Below are positions 1-5,432 of a DNA stretch of 7,443 nt, one piece after another. The notes beneath the pieces are model-generated. The model searched no databases. It worked only from the letters and a program-made list of their open reading frames with translations, and had not been told where the DNA came from. The position numbers and the translations under genes were made by a program. This DNA is from Terriglobia bacterium (GTDB lineage Bacteria > Acidobacteriota > Terriglobia > UBA7540), in the NCBI GenBank assembly GCA_020072905.1, contig JAIQGB010000219.1, positions 1-7,443 on the forward strand. The letters are read 5' to 3'. The first letter of the stretch is position 1. Every line of letters starts with the position of its first letter.

Positions 1-203
1 GGGTGGAAAGCCCCCGCATTGAAGTGAAGCTGGCCACCGGCATTCCCCGCGAGCGTTGCCAGCGAATCAATCTCGGCTATCTCGATCCGGCAGAAGTGCA
101 CCCGCAGGAATGGCAGGGCTGCGAGGACGATGGCGTGCTCGTTGTGCCTCGTGCGGGAGAGATGCTCTATCGCGTGAAAGAGGCTTCGGCCGGCAGGGCC
201 TGA
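1..203 (+). CDS. C-terminal fragment of a LarA/DUF2088-like (lactate racemase domain) protein
   Basis: This reading frame is open from the left edge (first full codon at base 3) to a TGA at 201-203, so only the last 66 residues are present and the true start lies outside. The GTG at base 3 is probably an internal valine. The tail contains a segment around INLGYLDP followed by an acidic stretch and DGVLVVPRAGEMLYRV. From memory this resembles the C-terminus of LarA-like proteins (DUF2088, nickel-pincer lactate racemase family) found in acidobacterial genomes. The catalytic N-terminal half is not visible, so neither activity nor cofactor use can be judged. Downstream are 27 bases of spacer and then an inverted repeat. 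The frame is convincing as coding because it is the only long frame here and ends just before non-coding repeat DNA. The family call is tentative. Confidence 0.5.
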   Translation, partial: VESPRIEVKLATGIPRERCQRINLGYLDPAEVHPQEWQGCEDDGVLVVPRAGEMLYRVKEASAGRA

Positions 204-230
204 TCACGGGGGAAGTAGGCCTTCTCCGGG

Positions 231-310
231 GTGTCATCCTGAGCGCCGCAAAGGATCTGCGCTTTTCTCTCGTGCAATGCCGGGATTCCTCGCCTTGCTT
301 AGAATGACAC
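231..310. repeat. 80-bp interspersed inverted repeat (GTGTCATCCTGAGC type)
   Basis: The element begins with GTGTCATCCTGAGC and ends with the near reverse complement GCTTAGAATGACAC. The terminal 14-base arms match at 12 positions. Inside, the left half has AAAGGATCTG and the right half, read on the opposite strand, has GAGGAATCCCG, so the halves are two diverged copies of one unit facing each other. Read through, it gives peptides such as VILSAAKDLR, a string I recognise from many spurious ORFs in Acidobacteria and other environmental genomes. It lies between the larA-like stop and the phosphofructokinase gene. It may fold into a long hairpin and could end transcription of the upstream gene, though no T-run follows. 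The inverted structure is seen directly; the wider distribution is recalled knowledge. Confidence 0.75.
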
Positions 311-356
311 AGTAACGGATCTCCCCGCGCATGATTCTCATTGGCGGAGACCTCTC

Positions 357-1640
357 ATGCCCCAGAACGTCATCGTCGCTCAGTCCGGCGGGCCGACACC
401 CGTCATCAACAACACGCTGCGCGGCATCCTCGAAACCTGCCAGGAGATGCCGGACAAGTTCGGCGTCGTCTACGCGGGCTACCACGGCATCGAGGGCGTG
501 CTAAAGGAAGAACTGCTGAACCTCTCGGCGCAGCCCGCGGAAGAAATCGCTCTCCTGAGCGTGACTCCCGCTGCCGGCAGCATCGGTACCTGCCGCTACA
601 AGCTAAAGAGCAAACAGCAGGAGGACTTCAACCGCATCCTCGAAATATTCCGCGCCCACAACATCGGCTATTTCTTCTATATCGGCGGCAACGATTCCAT
701 GGACACCGCCCACAAGGTGGCCCAGCTCGCTCACCAGCGTGGCATCGACCTCGTGGCGGTGGGTGCGCCCAAAACCATCGACAACGACGTGGGCGACAGC
801 GAGTTCAAACTCATTGACCACACTCCCGGCTATGGCAGCGTGGCCCGCTACTGGGCGCTTTCGGTCCAGGGCGCGAACGAGGAGAACGCCGGCTCTTCTC
901 CCGCCGACCCGGTGCTGGTAATCCAGGCGATGGGCCGCAAGATTGGTTTCATCCCCGCCGCCGCGCGGCTGGCCGATCCGGCCCGCGAAATGCCGCTGCA
1001 AATCTATCTTGCCGAATCGGGCCTGACGCTCGAAGCCATGGCCGACCTCATCAACGACGAGTTGACACGCAGCGGGCGCTGCGTCGTGGTGGTAAGCGAG
1101 GGCTTCAATGTGGGAAGCATTGGGGAGGGCAAAGACAGCTTCGGTCACACCATGTTTTCTTCCTCGGGAATGACCGCGGAGCGAGTCGTGGTGAACTACC
1201 TCAACAAGGTGGGCCTCAAGGCTCGCGGCGCGGCGCGCGGCAACTTGCCCGGAACCGACCAGCGCCACAGCATGATCTATGCTTCAACAGTTGACCTGGG
1301 CGAAGCCTACAAGCTCGGGGAGAAGGCCGCGCGGATTGCCGCCGAGGACGGATCAGGCTTCATGAGCACGATCCTGCGCGAGCCGGGAGAGATCTATAGC
1401 GTGCGGTACGACAAGGTGCCGCTCGAACAGGTGGCGAATTCCGAGCGCAGCTTCCCGCAGAAATGGATCGCTCCGAGCCGCATCGACGTAACCGATGACT
1501 TCGTGCGCTACGCGCGCCCGCTCATCGGTGAAGAGTGGCCGGATATTCCGCTTGTCGACGGCCGCCAGCGCTTCGCCCGGCTGAAAAAGGTCTTCGCGCC
1601 GCAGAAGTTGCCGAGCTACGTCCCGCAGGCGTACCGCTAG
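357..1640 (+). CDS. pfp: 6-phosphofructokinase, predicted pyrophosphate-dependent (type B2-like)
   Basis: This is a complete 427-residue cytoplasmic enzyme of the PfkA family, predicted to phosphorylate fructose 6-phosphate to fructose 1,6-bisphosphate in glycolysis. Visible motifs are the N-terminal phosphoryl-donor loop QSGG (9-12), GGNDS (110-114), PKTIDND (138-144, with D142 as the expected catalytic base), MGRKIG (202-207), SEGF (247-250) and NLPGTDQRHS (296-305). In ATP-dependent enzymes the first motif is GGDGS and a glycine precedes TIDND. Here Asp112 and Lys139 occupy those two positions, the known signature of pyrophosphate use, which makes the step reversible. GGND and the length near 420 suit the B2-type PPi enzymes of methanotrophs and relatives. 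The ATG at 357 has GGAGA at 346-350, six bases upstream. The gene appears monocistronic between two spacers. PPi use is inferred from residues, not shown. The symbol pfkA would also be acceptable. Confidence 0.93.
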   Translation: MPQNVIVAQSGGPTPVINNTLRGILETCQEMPDKFGVVYAGYHGIEGVLKEELLNLSAQPAEEIALLSVTPAAGSIGTCRYKLKSKQQEDFNRILEIFRAHNIGYFFYIGGNDSMDTAHKVAQLAHQRGIDLVAVGAPKTIDNDVGDSEFKLIDHTPGYGSVARYWALSVQGANEENAGSSPADPVLVIQAMGRKIGFIPAAARLADPAREMPLQIYLAESGLTLEAMADLINDELTRSGRCVVVVSEGFNVGSIGEGKDSFGHTMFSSSGMTAERVVVNYLNKVGLKARGAARGNLPGTDQRHSMIYASTVDLGEAYKLGEKAARIAAEDGSGFMSTILREPGEIYSVRYDKVPLEQVANSERSFPQKWIAPSRIDVTDDFVRYARPLIGEEWPDIPLVDGRQRFARLKKVFAPQKLPSYVPQAYR

Positions 1641-1648
1641 ACTCAGGC

Positions 1649-1671
1649 GCGGGGCGATTTCATCCCCCCGC
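1649..1671 (+). terminator. GC-rich hairpin after the phosphofructokinase gene (weak terminator candidate)
   Basis: Six bases GCGGGG (1649-1654) can pair with CCCCGC (1666-1671) around an 11-base loop, starting eight bases after the stop codon. The position suits a terminator, but the sequence that follows has no T-run, so a classical intrinsic terminator is not supported. Confidence 0.3.
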
Positions 1672-1678
1672 CCTGCTG

Positions 1679-1736
1679 ATCGGAGAGGTAGATGAACCGA
1701 GTTGACCGTTTGGGGTATACTCAATCCGAGAGGTAG
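1679..1736 (+). promoter_or_regulatory. Candidate hicBA promoter and operator: paired 13-mers around a TATACT
   Basis: Two 13-base copies of ATCSGAGAGGTAG lie at 1679-1691 and 1724-1736, matching at 12 of 13 positions with starts 45 bases apart. Between them is TATACT (1716-1721), a good -10 hexamer about 40 bases upstream of hicB. The best -35 at normal spacing is poor (TGAACC at 1693-1698). A better TTGACC at 1702-1707 is only eight bases from the -10, too close to serve. Repeats flanking a -10 in front of a toxin-antitoxin pair would suit an operator, but this is inference. Confidence 0.4.
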
Positions 1737-1763
1737 CCAGCAGGACGGTAGTGGGGAGCGCCA

Positions 1764-1958
1764 ATGAAAACCGCGAAGTTTACCTATTGGCAGGATGGTG
1801 ATTACTATCTCGGGTTCCTGAACGAATACCCCGACTATCAGACGCAGGCGATGTCTAAAGACGAATTGGTCCGCCACCTCAAGGACCTTCTGACAGACCT
1901 CGAATCCGGCAAAATCCCTTATATCCGCAAAGTTGAAGACCTGGTTGTGGCCGATTGA
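1764..1958 (+). CDS. hicB: HicB-family antitoxin, short form
   Basis: This 64-residue protein begins MKTAKFTYWQDGDYYLGFL and continues with YPDYQTQ and a helix rich in Leu, Lys and Asp. That is the partially degraded RNase H-like fold pattern of HicB antitoxins, which bind and neutralise the HicA mRNA interferase. It has only the N-terminal HicB domain. The C-terminal ribbon-helix-helix or helix-turn-helix domain of longer HicB proteins is absent, so how the operon would be autoregulated is unclear. The ATG is preceded by GGGGAG (1753-1758) at five bases. The hicA gene overlaps its last four bases, and the antitoxin-first order is the reverse of the E. coli hicAB order. Base composition is lower in GC than neighbours (29 of 60 bases in 1801-1860, against 40 of 60 in 961-1020), which hints at horizontal acquisition. 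Confidence 0.88.
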   Translation: MKTAKFTYWQDGDYYLGFLNEYPDYQTQAMSKDELVRHLKDLLTDLESGKIPYIRKVEDLVVAD

Positions 1959-2134
1959 AAAGAAGAGACCTGGTCAGGAAGTTGGAAGAAATTGGTTGCG
2001 TGCTTGTCAGGCACGGGGCAAGCCATGACTGGTACACCAACCGCAAAACGAAACAATCTCAACCCGTGCCTCGTCACAGTGAGATCCACGAAGGGCTGGC
2101 CAAATCCATTATTAAGAAGCTCGGCGGAGACTGA
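1955..2134 (+). CDS. hicA: HicA-family mRNA interferase toxin, TTG start
   Basis: The frame opened by TTG at 1955-1957 encodes 59 residues to a TGA at 2132-2134. It starts MKRRDLVRKLEEIGC, then has VRHGASHDWY (residues 18-27) and VPRHSEI (38-44), and ends with AKSIIKKLGG. This is the standard layout of HicA, a small dsRBD-fold ribonuclease that cleaves translated mRNAs. The histidine in the GASH segment is expected to be catalytic, and the family-typical PRH-E-I segment is intact. Length is normal for the family at about 60 residues. TTG overlaps the hicB stop (ATTGA), which implies translational coupling. No strong Shine-Dalgarno precedes it, and the next in-frame starts, TTG at 1982 and GTG at 2000, would remove the first helix. 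No frameshift or missing key residue is seen, so the toxin looks functional. Like hicB it is AT-richer than its surroundings. Confidence 0.88.
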   Translation: MKRRDLVRKLEEIGCVLVRHGASHDWYTNRKTKQSQPVPRHSEIHEGLAKSIIKKLGGD

Positions 2135-2185
2135 GGGGAGGTGGATATACCGACGCTCCCCGAGGGACGCCTCAGGAGTCGTCCC
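2135..2185. terminator. Hairpins between convergent hicA and the epimerase-like gene
   Basis: Two inverted repeats fill the gap between the converging genes. GGGGAG (2135-2140) pairs with CTCCCC (2156-2161), and GGGACG (2164-2169) pairs with CGTCCC (2180-2185). Such hairpins between convergent genes often stop transcription from both sides. Neither has a T-run on either strand, so the assignment stays weak. Confidence 0.3.
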
Positions 2186-2197
2186 ACCGAAACCTTT

Positions 2198-4105
2198 CTA
2201 CGGTTGCAGGTGTTCGGCGAGCCAAACGATGTAGCGCATGTTTCGGCGCTGGACCTTCTGAAGCAAATCCTCCGGCAGCTCGTCGAGCTTCTCCTTGAAG
2301 AAGCGTTTGTCGCCGTCCGGTGAATCCACGTCGCGGCTGCCCACCATGTTTCCCAGCCAGAACACCAGGAACAGGTTCCCATCCACGCGGCCCAGCTCAC
2401 TCTTTCCCAAGTAATCGCCGCGGCCCATTCTGACAAAGTGCGCAGCCAACTCGCTCTCCGCGCCGAAGGCGCCGGCTGCCGCAAAACGGTTGGCCCGCTC
2501 GGCCATTCTCTCGTAAAGCTGTTTCCAGTAGGAGCCCGCCGGCTGTTCCCAGAGGACGTCGAACAACTGCAGTTGCAGCTCTCCGGAAATCTTGTAGTTG
2601 ACCCGCCCGCCGGTCGCCCTGCCGATGAGTTCCAGCACCGCCGCCTGCTTGCCGCTGCCGGAATGAATGCTCAGCGTCCCGTCAAAGTAGCGCGCCACGG
2701 CAGCGAGTTCGCCGATGCGCGCGCCAAGTTCAACAAGGGGTTTGCCGCCGAATTCCTGCCCGGCGCGGGGCGGCAACTCACTCCACATCTTGTGATAGCA
2801 GTAGTCTTTCAAACCAACCGCGCCACCCGTGACGCTCTCCATCGTCTCCGGGTAGGCCTGCCGCTTCTTGAAGCCCAGGTTCGGCGGCACCAGTTGTGCG
2901 GGCCGTCCGCGCGCCTTCAGCCAGTGCATGTAGAAGAGCAGTTCCTTGGCCGTGGTCAGCGTTTCAGCTTCGTCGAGCGAAGGCTCGAAGTCGAAGTCCG
3001 GTGAAATGTTCTCCTTGGCTTTTTCCGCCCGAATCGAATCGTAGAGTTCCTCGTTCAGCTTCAGGCTCTGGCCGAATTTGACTGCCAGGCGGATGGTCTC
3101 ATCGCGCGTGAACACGTACGAATGACCCTCGATGGGAAACGTCCGGGAGAACTCGCTCAGGACCCATTTCTGTTCTTCCCTGGAAAGGATCTGCTGCCAC
3201 TTTTCCGCAATCACGGCATCGCTCCACGCCTGCGGATGACGCGGGTCGGCCTGGAGTTCGAAGAGCCGCGACGTGTCGGTGGTGAACTTGGTGTACCCAA
3301 CGGCATGGCGAATCGCTTCCTTGACGGTCTCCACGGAGCGGGCGATTTCCTCCGCGCTGTTGCCAGCCACGATGAAGTGATCCGCTTCCGCCGTATAGCG
3401 CTCCCGCCAGCCACTGCGGATGGCCGCCCAGAGCCCGGCGTGATAGAGGTGCCGAATCGAAACACGCGTGTGCCCGACCGCGGTGGGATTCTCCCCGTCG
3501 CGCGCGGCGAGCGCCTCATCAGTGGTCATCTCGCGCGTCGCCGAGAGTTGCACGGTCGAGGCCATGTTGACGTCTCTTCGTTTCTTGATCTCGCCGAAAG
3601 CCTCAAAGGCGGCGGGCAGACTGACTTCCGGGTGCCGGTTCCCCACGGCGACAGCCGGGAGCGCCCGCTGCGGTCTGGGCAAAAAGGCGGGAGCAACTTG
3701 CGCGGCGAAGGTCCGAATGTTCTGGTGGTCAGCGGAAGTGAAGCGGAAGGCACTCAGCTCGATTTCGTCGCCGCGAGTAGTGCGAATCCGCTCGGACATA
3801 GCCGGGACACCGAACCGCCTGCGTCCGGCCGATGGGACCTTCGACAGTTGAAACAGAAGAGGAGCAACCACTCCGTGCTCCACCGCGTCCACGGCGAGAT
3901 AGCAAGTCGCGGCATCCTCAGGATCTTGTTGGAGAGAAGCGACGTGGGGCCGGAGACCGGAGAGTCGCAGGGCTTCAACGGCCGCGCGGACCCGAGCCCT
4001 CAACGCATCGTCAATCGGGCCGCTTCCAGTTTGCTCGATCACCTGTTCGGCGAGAGCCGTGGCTTCATGCAGATTCAGATGTACATGCGTGGTGTCACCC
4101 GGCAA
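2198..4105 (-). CDS. Large protein resembling tagaturonate/fructuronate epimerases (UxaE-like)
   Basis: The gene encodes 635 residues with no signal peptide or membrane segment, so it is probably cytoplasmic. The middle and C-terminal parts carry EADHF (240-244), YTKFTTDTS (271-279), SIHSGSGK (479-486) and KISGELQLQLFDVL (505-518). From memory these resemble the UxaE family (tagaturonate/fructuronate epimerase), TIM-barrel metal enzymes that interconvert hexuronate-derived keto sugars. The His and Asp of EADHF and the His of IHSGS would be candidate metal or substrate ligands. At 635 residues it is well above the roughly 480 I recall for UxaE, mainly through about 150 unassigned N-terminal residues. 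The TTG start at 4105 is firm: a TAA lies two codons upstream in frame, GGAGGAG stands seven bases before the TTG, and no in-frame ATG occurs until residue 103. No uronate catabolism genes are nearby to support the role. A related sugar isomerase or epimerase is possible. Confidence 0.6.
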   Translation of the reverse strand: MPGDTTHVHLNLHEATALAEQVIEQTGSGPIDDALRARVRAAVEALRLSGLRPHVASLQQDPEDAATCYLAVDAVEHGVVAPLLFQLSKVPSAGRRRFGVPAMSERIRTTRGDEIELSAFRFTSADHQNIRTFAAQVAPAFLPRPQRALPAVAVGNRHPEVSLPAAFEAFGEIKKRRDVNMASTVQLSATREMTTDEALAARDGENPTAVGHTRVSIRHLYHAGLWAAIRSGWRERYTAEADHFIVAGNSAEEIARSVETVKEAIRHAVGYTKFTTDTSRLFELQADPRHPQAWSDAVIAEKWQQILSREEQKWVLSEFSRTFPIEGHSYVFTRDETIRLAVKFGQSLKLNEELYDSIRAEKAKENISPDFDFEPSLDEAETLTTAKELLFYMHWLKARGRPAQLVPPNLGFKKRQAYPETMESVTGGAVGLKDYCYHKMWSELPPRAGQEFGGKPLVELGARIGELAAVARYFDGTLSIHSGSGKQAAVLELIGRATGGRVNYKISGELQLQLFDVLWEQPAGSYWKQLYERMAERANRFAAAGAFGAESELAAHFVRMGRGDYLGKSELGRVDGNLFLVFWLGNMVGSRDVDSPDGDKRFFKEKLDELPEDLLQKVQRRNMRYIVWLAEHLQP

Positions 4106-4112
4106 GTTTTAA

Positions 4113-4119
4113 CTCCTCC
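4113..4119 (-). promoter_or_regulatory. Strong ribosome binding site fixing the TTG start of the epimerase-like gene
   Basis: On the minus strand GGAGGAG is followed by seven bases (TTAAAAC) and then TTG at 4105-4103. A TAA at 4111-4109 in the same frame rules out any earlier start. This is the best Shine-Dalgarno match among the minus-strand genes and decides the start codon. Confidence 0.8.
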
Positions 4120-4225
4120 ATTTGGTCTCCTGCGGATTCCCCACAGCTCGCCCAGAGGCAAGCCGCCAAAGGCAAGGTCGAGGAAGCCCTTCCGACAAAC
4201 ACGATGGCAGCTTTCGAGCGCTGGC

Positions 4226-4255
4226 ATCCTATCACCCGGGAAAACGGCCCGGCAA
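4226..4255 (-). promoter_or_regulatory. Candidate sigma70-type promoter of the epimerase-like gene
   Basis: On the minus strand TTGCCG (4255-4250) is followed by an 18-base spacer and TAGGAT (4231-4226). TG sits one base before the latter, as in extended -10 promoters. The spacer holds a small inverted repeat, CCGGG with CCCGG seven bases apart, which could be an operator or chance. It would give a 5' leader of about 110 bases. The surrounding gap 4106-4347 shows no gene. Confidence 0.35.
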
Positions 4256-4347
4256 GTGTCGCGCCACTCATGGCGGTGCAGCGTCGCGTCAGTTTTAGTG
4301 GAGGTCGTGCGGAGGAAGGGCGCCAGGAATAGCGGGGAGCCGGACGG

Positions 4348-4707
4348 TCAGATCCACTCCAGCGCGCCGCGCTTCCAGATCCAGATATAGCCAACGATGA
4401 GGATGCCGAGAAAGACCATCATCTCGACCAATCCGAACAGGCCCAGGGCCTGATACTGGACGGCCCAGGGAATCAGGTAAACCGTCTCCACATCGAAAAT
4501 CACGAAGAGGATGGCGACAATGTAGAACCGCACGGTGTAGCGCCCGCGCGCGTCGGACTCCGGAGTGACGCCGCACTCGTAGGGCATCACCTTCTCCGGC
4601 GTGGGATTGAACTTGGGCCGCACGAAGCGCGCGATCCACAGCGTGACGATGGGGAACGCCGCCGCAATAACCGCGAAAATCAGGATAGGTCCGTATTGGT
4701 CAAGCAC
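4348..4707 (-). CDS. nuoA: NADH-quinone oxidoreductase subunit A
   Basis: This 119-residue protein is the small membrane subunit NuoA (ND3 homologue) of respiratory complex I, sited at the junction of the peripheral and membrane arms. Three hydrophobic segments are visible at about 8-28, 62-82 and 88-112. The family signatures are intact: MPYECG (41-46) in the loop after the first helix, RYTVRFYIVAILFVIFDVE (56-74) with conserved acids Asp72 and Glu74, and Glu95 in the third helix. The start is GTG at 4707-4705, with GAGGA (4721-4717) nine bases upstream. Normally nuoB follows within a few bases. Here the gene is followed by 242 non-coding bases and an unrelated gene, so it is detached from the rest of the complex I genes. 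Upstream, mogA ends 98 bases away on the same strand. The identification is secure. Confidence 0.96.
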   Translation of the reverse strand: MLDQYGPILIFAVIAAAFPIVTLWIARFVRPKFNPTPEKVMPYECGVTPESDARGRYTVRFYIVAILFVIFDVETVYLIPWAVQYQALGLFGLVEMMVFLGILIVGYIWIWKRGALEWI

Positions 4708-4738
4708 TCGCTGTCATCCTCACGTTCGAATGCGCTTG

Positions 4739-4747
4739 ATGATACCA
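4739..4747 (-). promoter_or_regulatory. Candidate extended -10 promoter of nuoA
   Basis: On the minus strand the spacer before nuoA contains TGGTATCAT, an extended -10 (TGn followed by TATCAT). It sits so that transcription would begin about 25 bases before the GTG start. No good -35 lies 16-18 bases upstream, which extended -10 promoters can tolerate. It would let nuoA be expressed without read-through from mogA. Confidence 0.4.
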
Positions 4748-4805
4748 CAAAGGGGCTGTCGGGGCAGCAAGGGATGCCTCCCGAGCGGCGGCGCACCTCG
4801 CTGGT

Positions 4806-5300
4806 CTATTCGGGATGCCCCGTGCGCCCCTGCAGGAGGTCGACGGCATGGGGCAGCAGGTCCAAGATGCCTTCCAGAGACTCGCGCGCGCCGCGCACGC
4901 TGCCCGGCAGGTTGACGATGAGTTTGCCGTTGCGCACGCCCGCCAAGCCGCGCGAAAGCGCCGCCCTGCGGGTCTGCTTAAGGCCTGCCGCCCGCATCAA
5001 CTCGGCGAGCCCGGTGACTTCTTTTTCAATCACGGCGCGGGTGGCTTCCGGCGTCACATCGCGCGGGCCGAGGCCGGTCCCTCCAGTGGTAAGAATGACG
5101 TCGCAATCCTCACTGGACGTCCAGGCAAGCAGCCGCTCGCGAATCGCCTCAGCATTGTCGGGAAGGATTTCGAACCCAGTCACGCTCCAGCCGTGAGCTT
5201 CGAGCACTTCCCGCACCGCTTGGCCGGAAGCATCCTGGCGCTCGCCCCGGACAACGGAATCGCTGAGCACGAGAATCTTGGCGCGAGGGGGAGAAGGCAT
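4806..5300 (-). CDS. mogA: Molybdopterin adenylyltransferase, MogA/MoaB family
   Basis: This 164-residue cytoplasmic enzyme is predicted to adenylylate molybdopterin with ATP, producing the AMP-activated form into which MoeA then inserts molybdate. The MoCF-binding domain is complete. It has a beta strand and loop ILVLSDSVVRG (9-19), the hallmark TTGGTGLGPRDVTPEAT (71-87) whose glycines and aspartate hold the pterin, and LPGSVRGARESL (131-142) near the C-terminus. The length matches MoaB-type members (about 170) better than E. coli MogA (195), so moaB is an equally fair name. The family does not separate cleanly by sequence alone. The ATG at 5300 has six cytosines and no Shine-Dalgarno before it, and a TACAAT immediately upstream suggests a leaderless message. 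The stop is at 4806. Context with moaC and moeA on the same strand supports the pathway role. Confidence 0.92.
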   Translation of the reverse strand: MPSPPRAKILVLSDSVVRGERQDASGQAVREVLEAHGWSVTGFEILPDNAEAIRERLLAWTSSEDCDVILTTGGTGLGPRDVTPEATRAVIEKEVTGLAELMRAAGLKQTRRAALSRGLAGVRNGKLIVNLPGSVRGARESLEGILDLLPHAVDLLQGRTGHPE

Positions 5301-5306
5301 GGGGGG

Positions 5307-5336
5307 ATTGTAGTGGTTCGCCCGACGAGCGTCGAA
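5307..5336 (-). promoter_or_regulatory. Candidate promoter giving a leaderless mogA transcript
   Basis: On the minus strand TACAAT (5312-5307) is a good -10 hexamer ending six bases before the mogA ATG. TTCGAC (5336-5331) lies 18 bases further up as a weak -35. Transcription would start at or next to the A of the ATG, which agrees with the absence of a ribosome binding site. Confidence 0.42.
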
Positions 5337-5384
5337 GAATAGGAATGTTGAAGGCCGCCCGTCAGCACGAACTCCGGTGTTGAT

Positions 5385-5432
5385 GTAGGGGAGCGCTCCG
5401 CGCTCCCGCGGGAGCCCAGAGGACTTCCCTAC
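5385..5432. repeat. 48-bp nested palindromic element overlapping the response regulator stop
   Basis: Outer arms GTAGGGGAG (5385-5393) and CTTCCCTAC (5424-5432) pair at eight of nine positions. Inside, GGGAGCGC (5389-5396) and GCGCTCCC (5400-5407) form a perfect eight-pair stem with a TCC loop. GCTCCCGCGGGAGC (5402-5415) is a perfect 14-base palindrome. The last two share 5402-5407, so only one can fold at a time. The response regulator stop (TAG, 5431-5429) lies in the outer arm. It looks like a REP-type intergenic element and could protect or end that message. No T-run is present. Confidence 0.6.

Noticed and set aside
204..230. GGAAG/CTTCTCC imperfect hairpin right after the larA-like stop.
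   Set aside because: The stem needs a bulge and has no T-run, so it is too weak to list as a terminator.
603..1268. A 221-codon minus-strand frame inside the phosphofructokinase gene.
   Set aside because: It lies fully within a gene with unambiguous catalytic motifs, and its translation shows no family resemblance.
1992..2234. An 80-codon plus-strand frame after hicB.
   Set aside because: It overlaps hicA in another frame and runs past it into the antisense end of the next gene. HicA, not this frame, carries the conserved motifs.
3122..4390. A 422-codon open frame on the plus strand opposite the epimerase-like gene, plus shorter ones at 2438-3004 and 3832-4332.
   Set aside because: They are antisense to a gene with a firm start, a strong ribosome binding site and family motifs. 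The translations are rich in Arg, Gly and Pro with no recognisable motif, as expected for shadow frames in GC-rich DNA.
4095..4394. A 99-codon minus-strand frame in the gap between nuoA and the epimerase-like gene.
   Set aside because: It overlaps the end of nuoA and the start of the next gene in other frames, has low-complexity Ser/Ala/Arg content and no recognisable domain. I treat 4106-4347 as non-coding.
4711..4720. TGTCATCCT before nuoA, shared with the terminus of the repeat at 231-310.
   Set aside because: Only about nine bases match, there is no partner arm nearby, and the stretch includes the nuoA ribosome binding site. Chance is sufficient.
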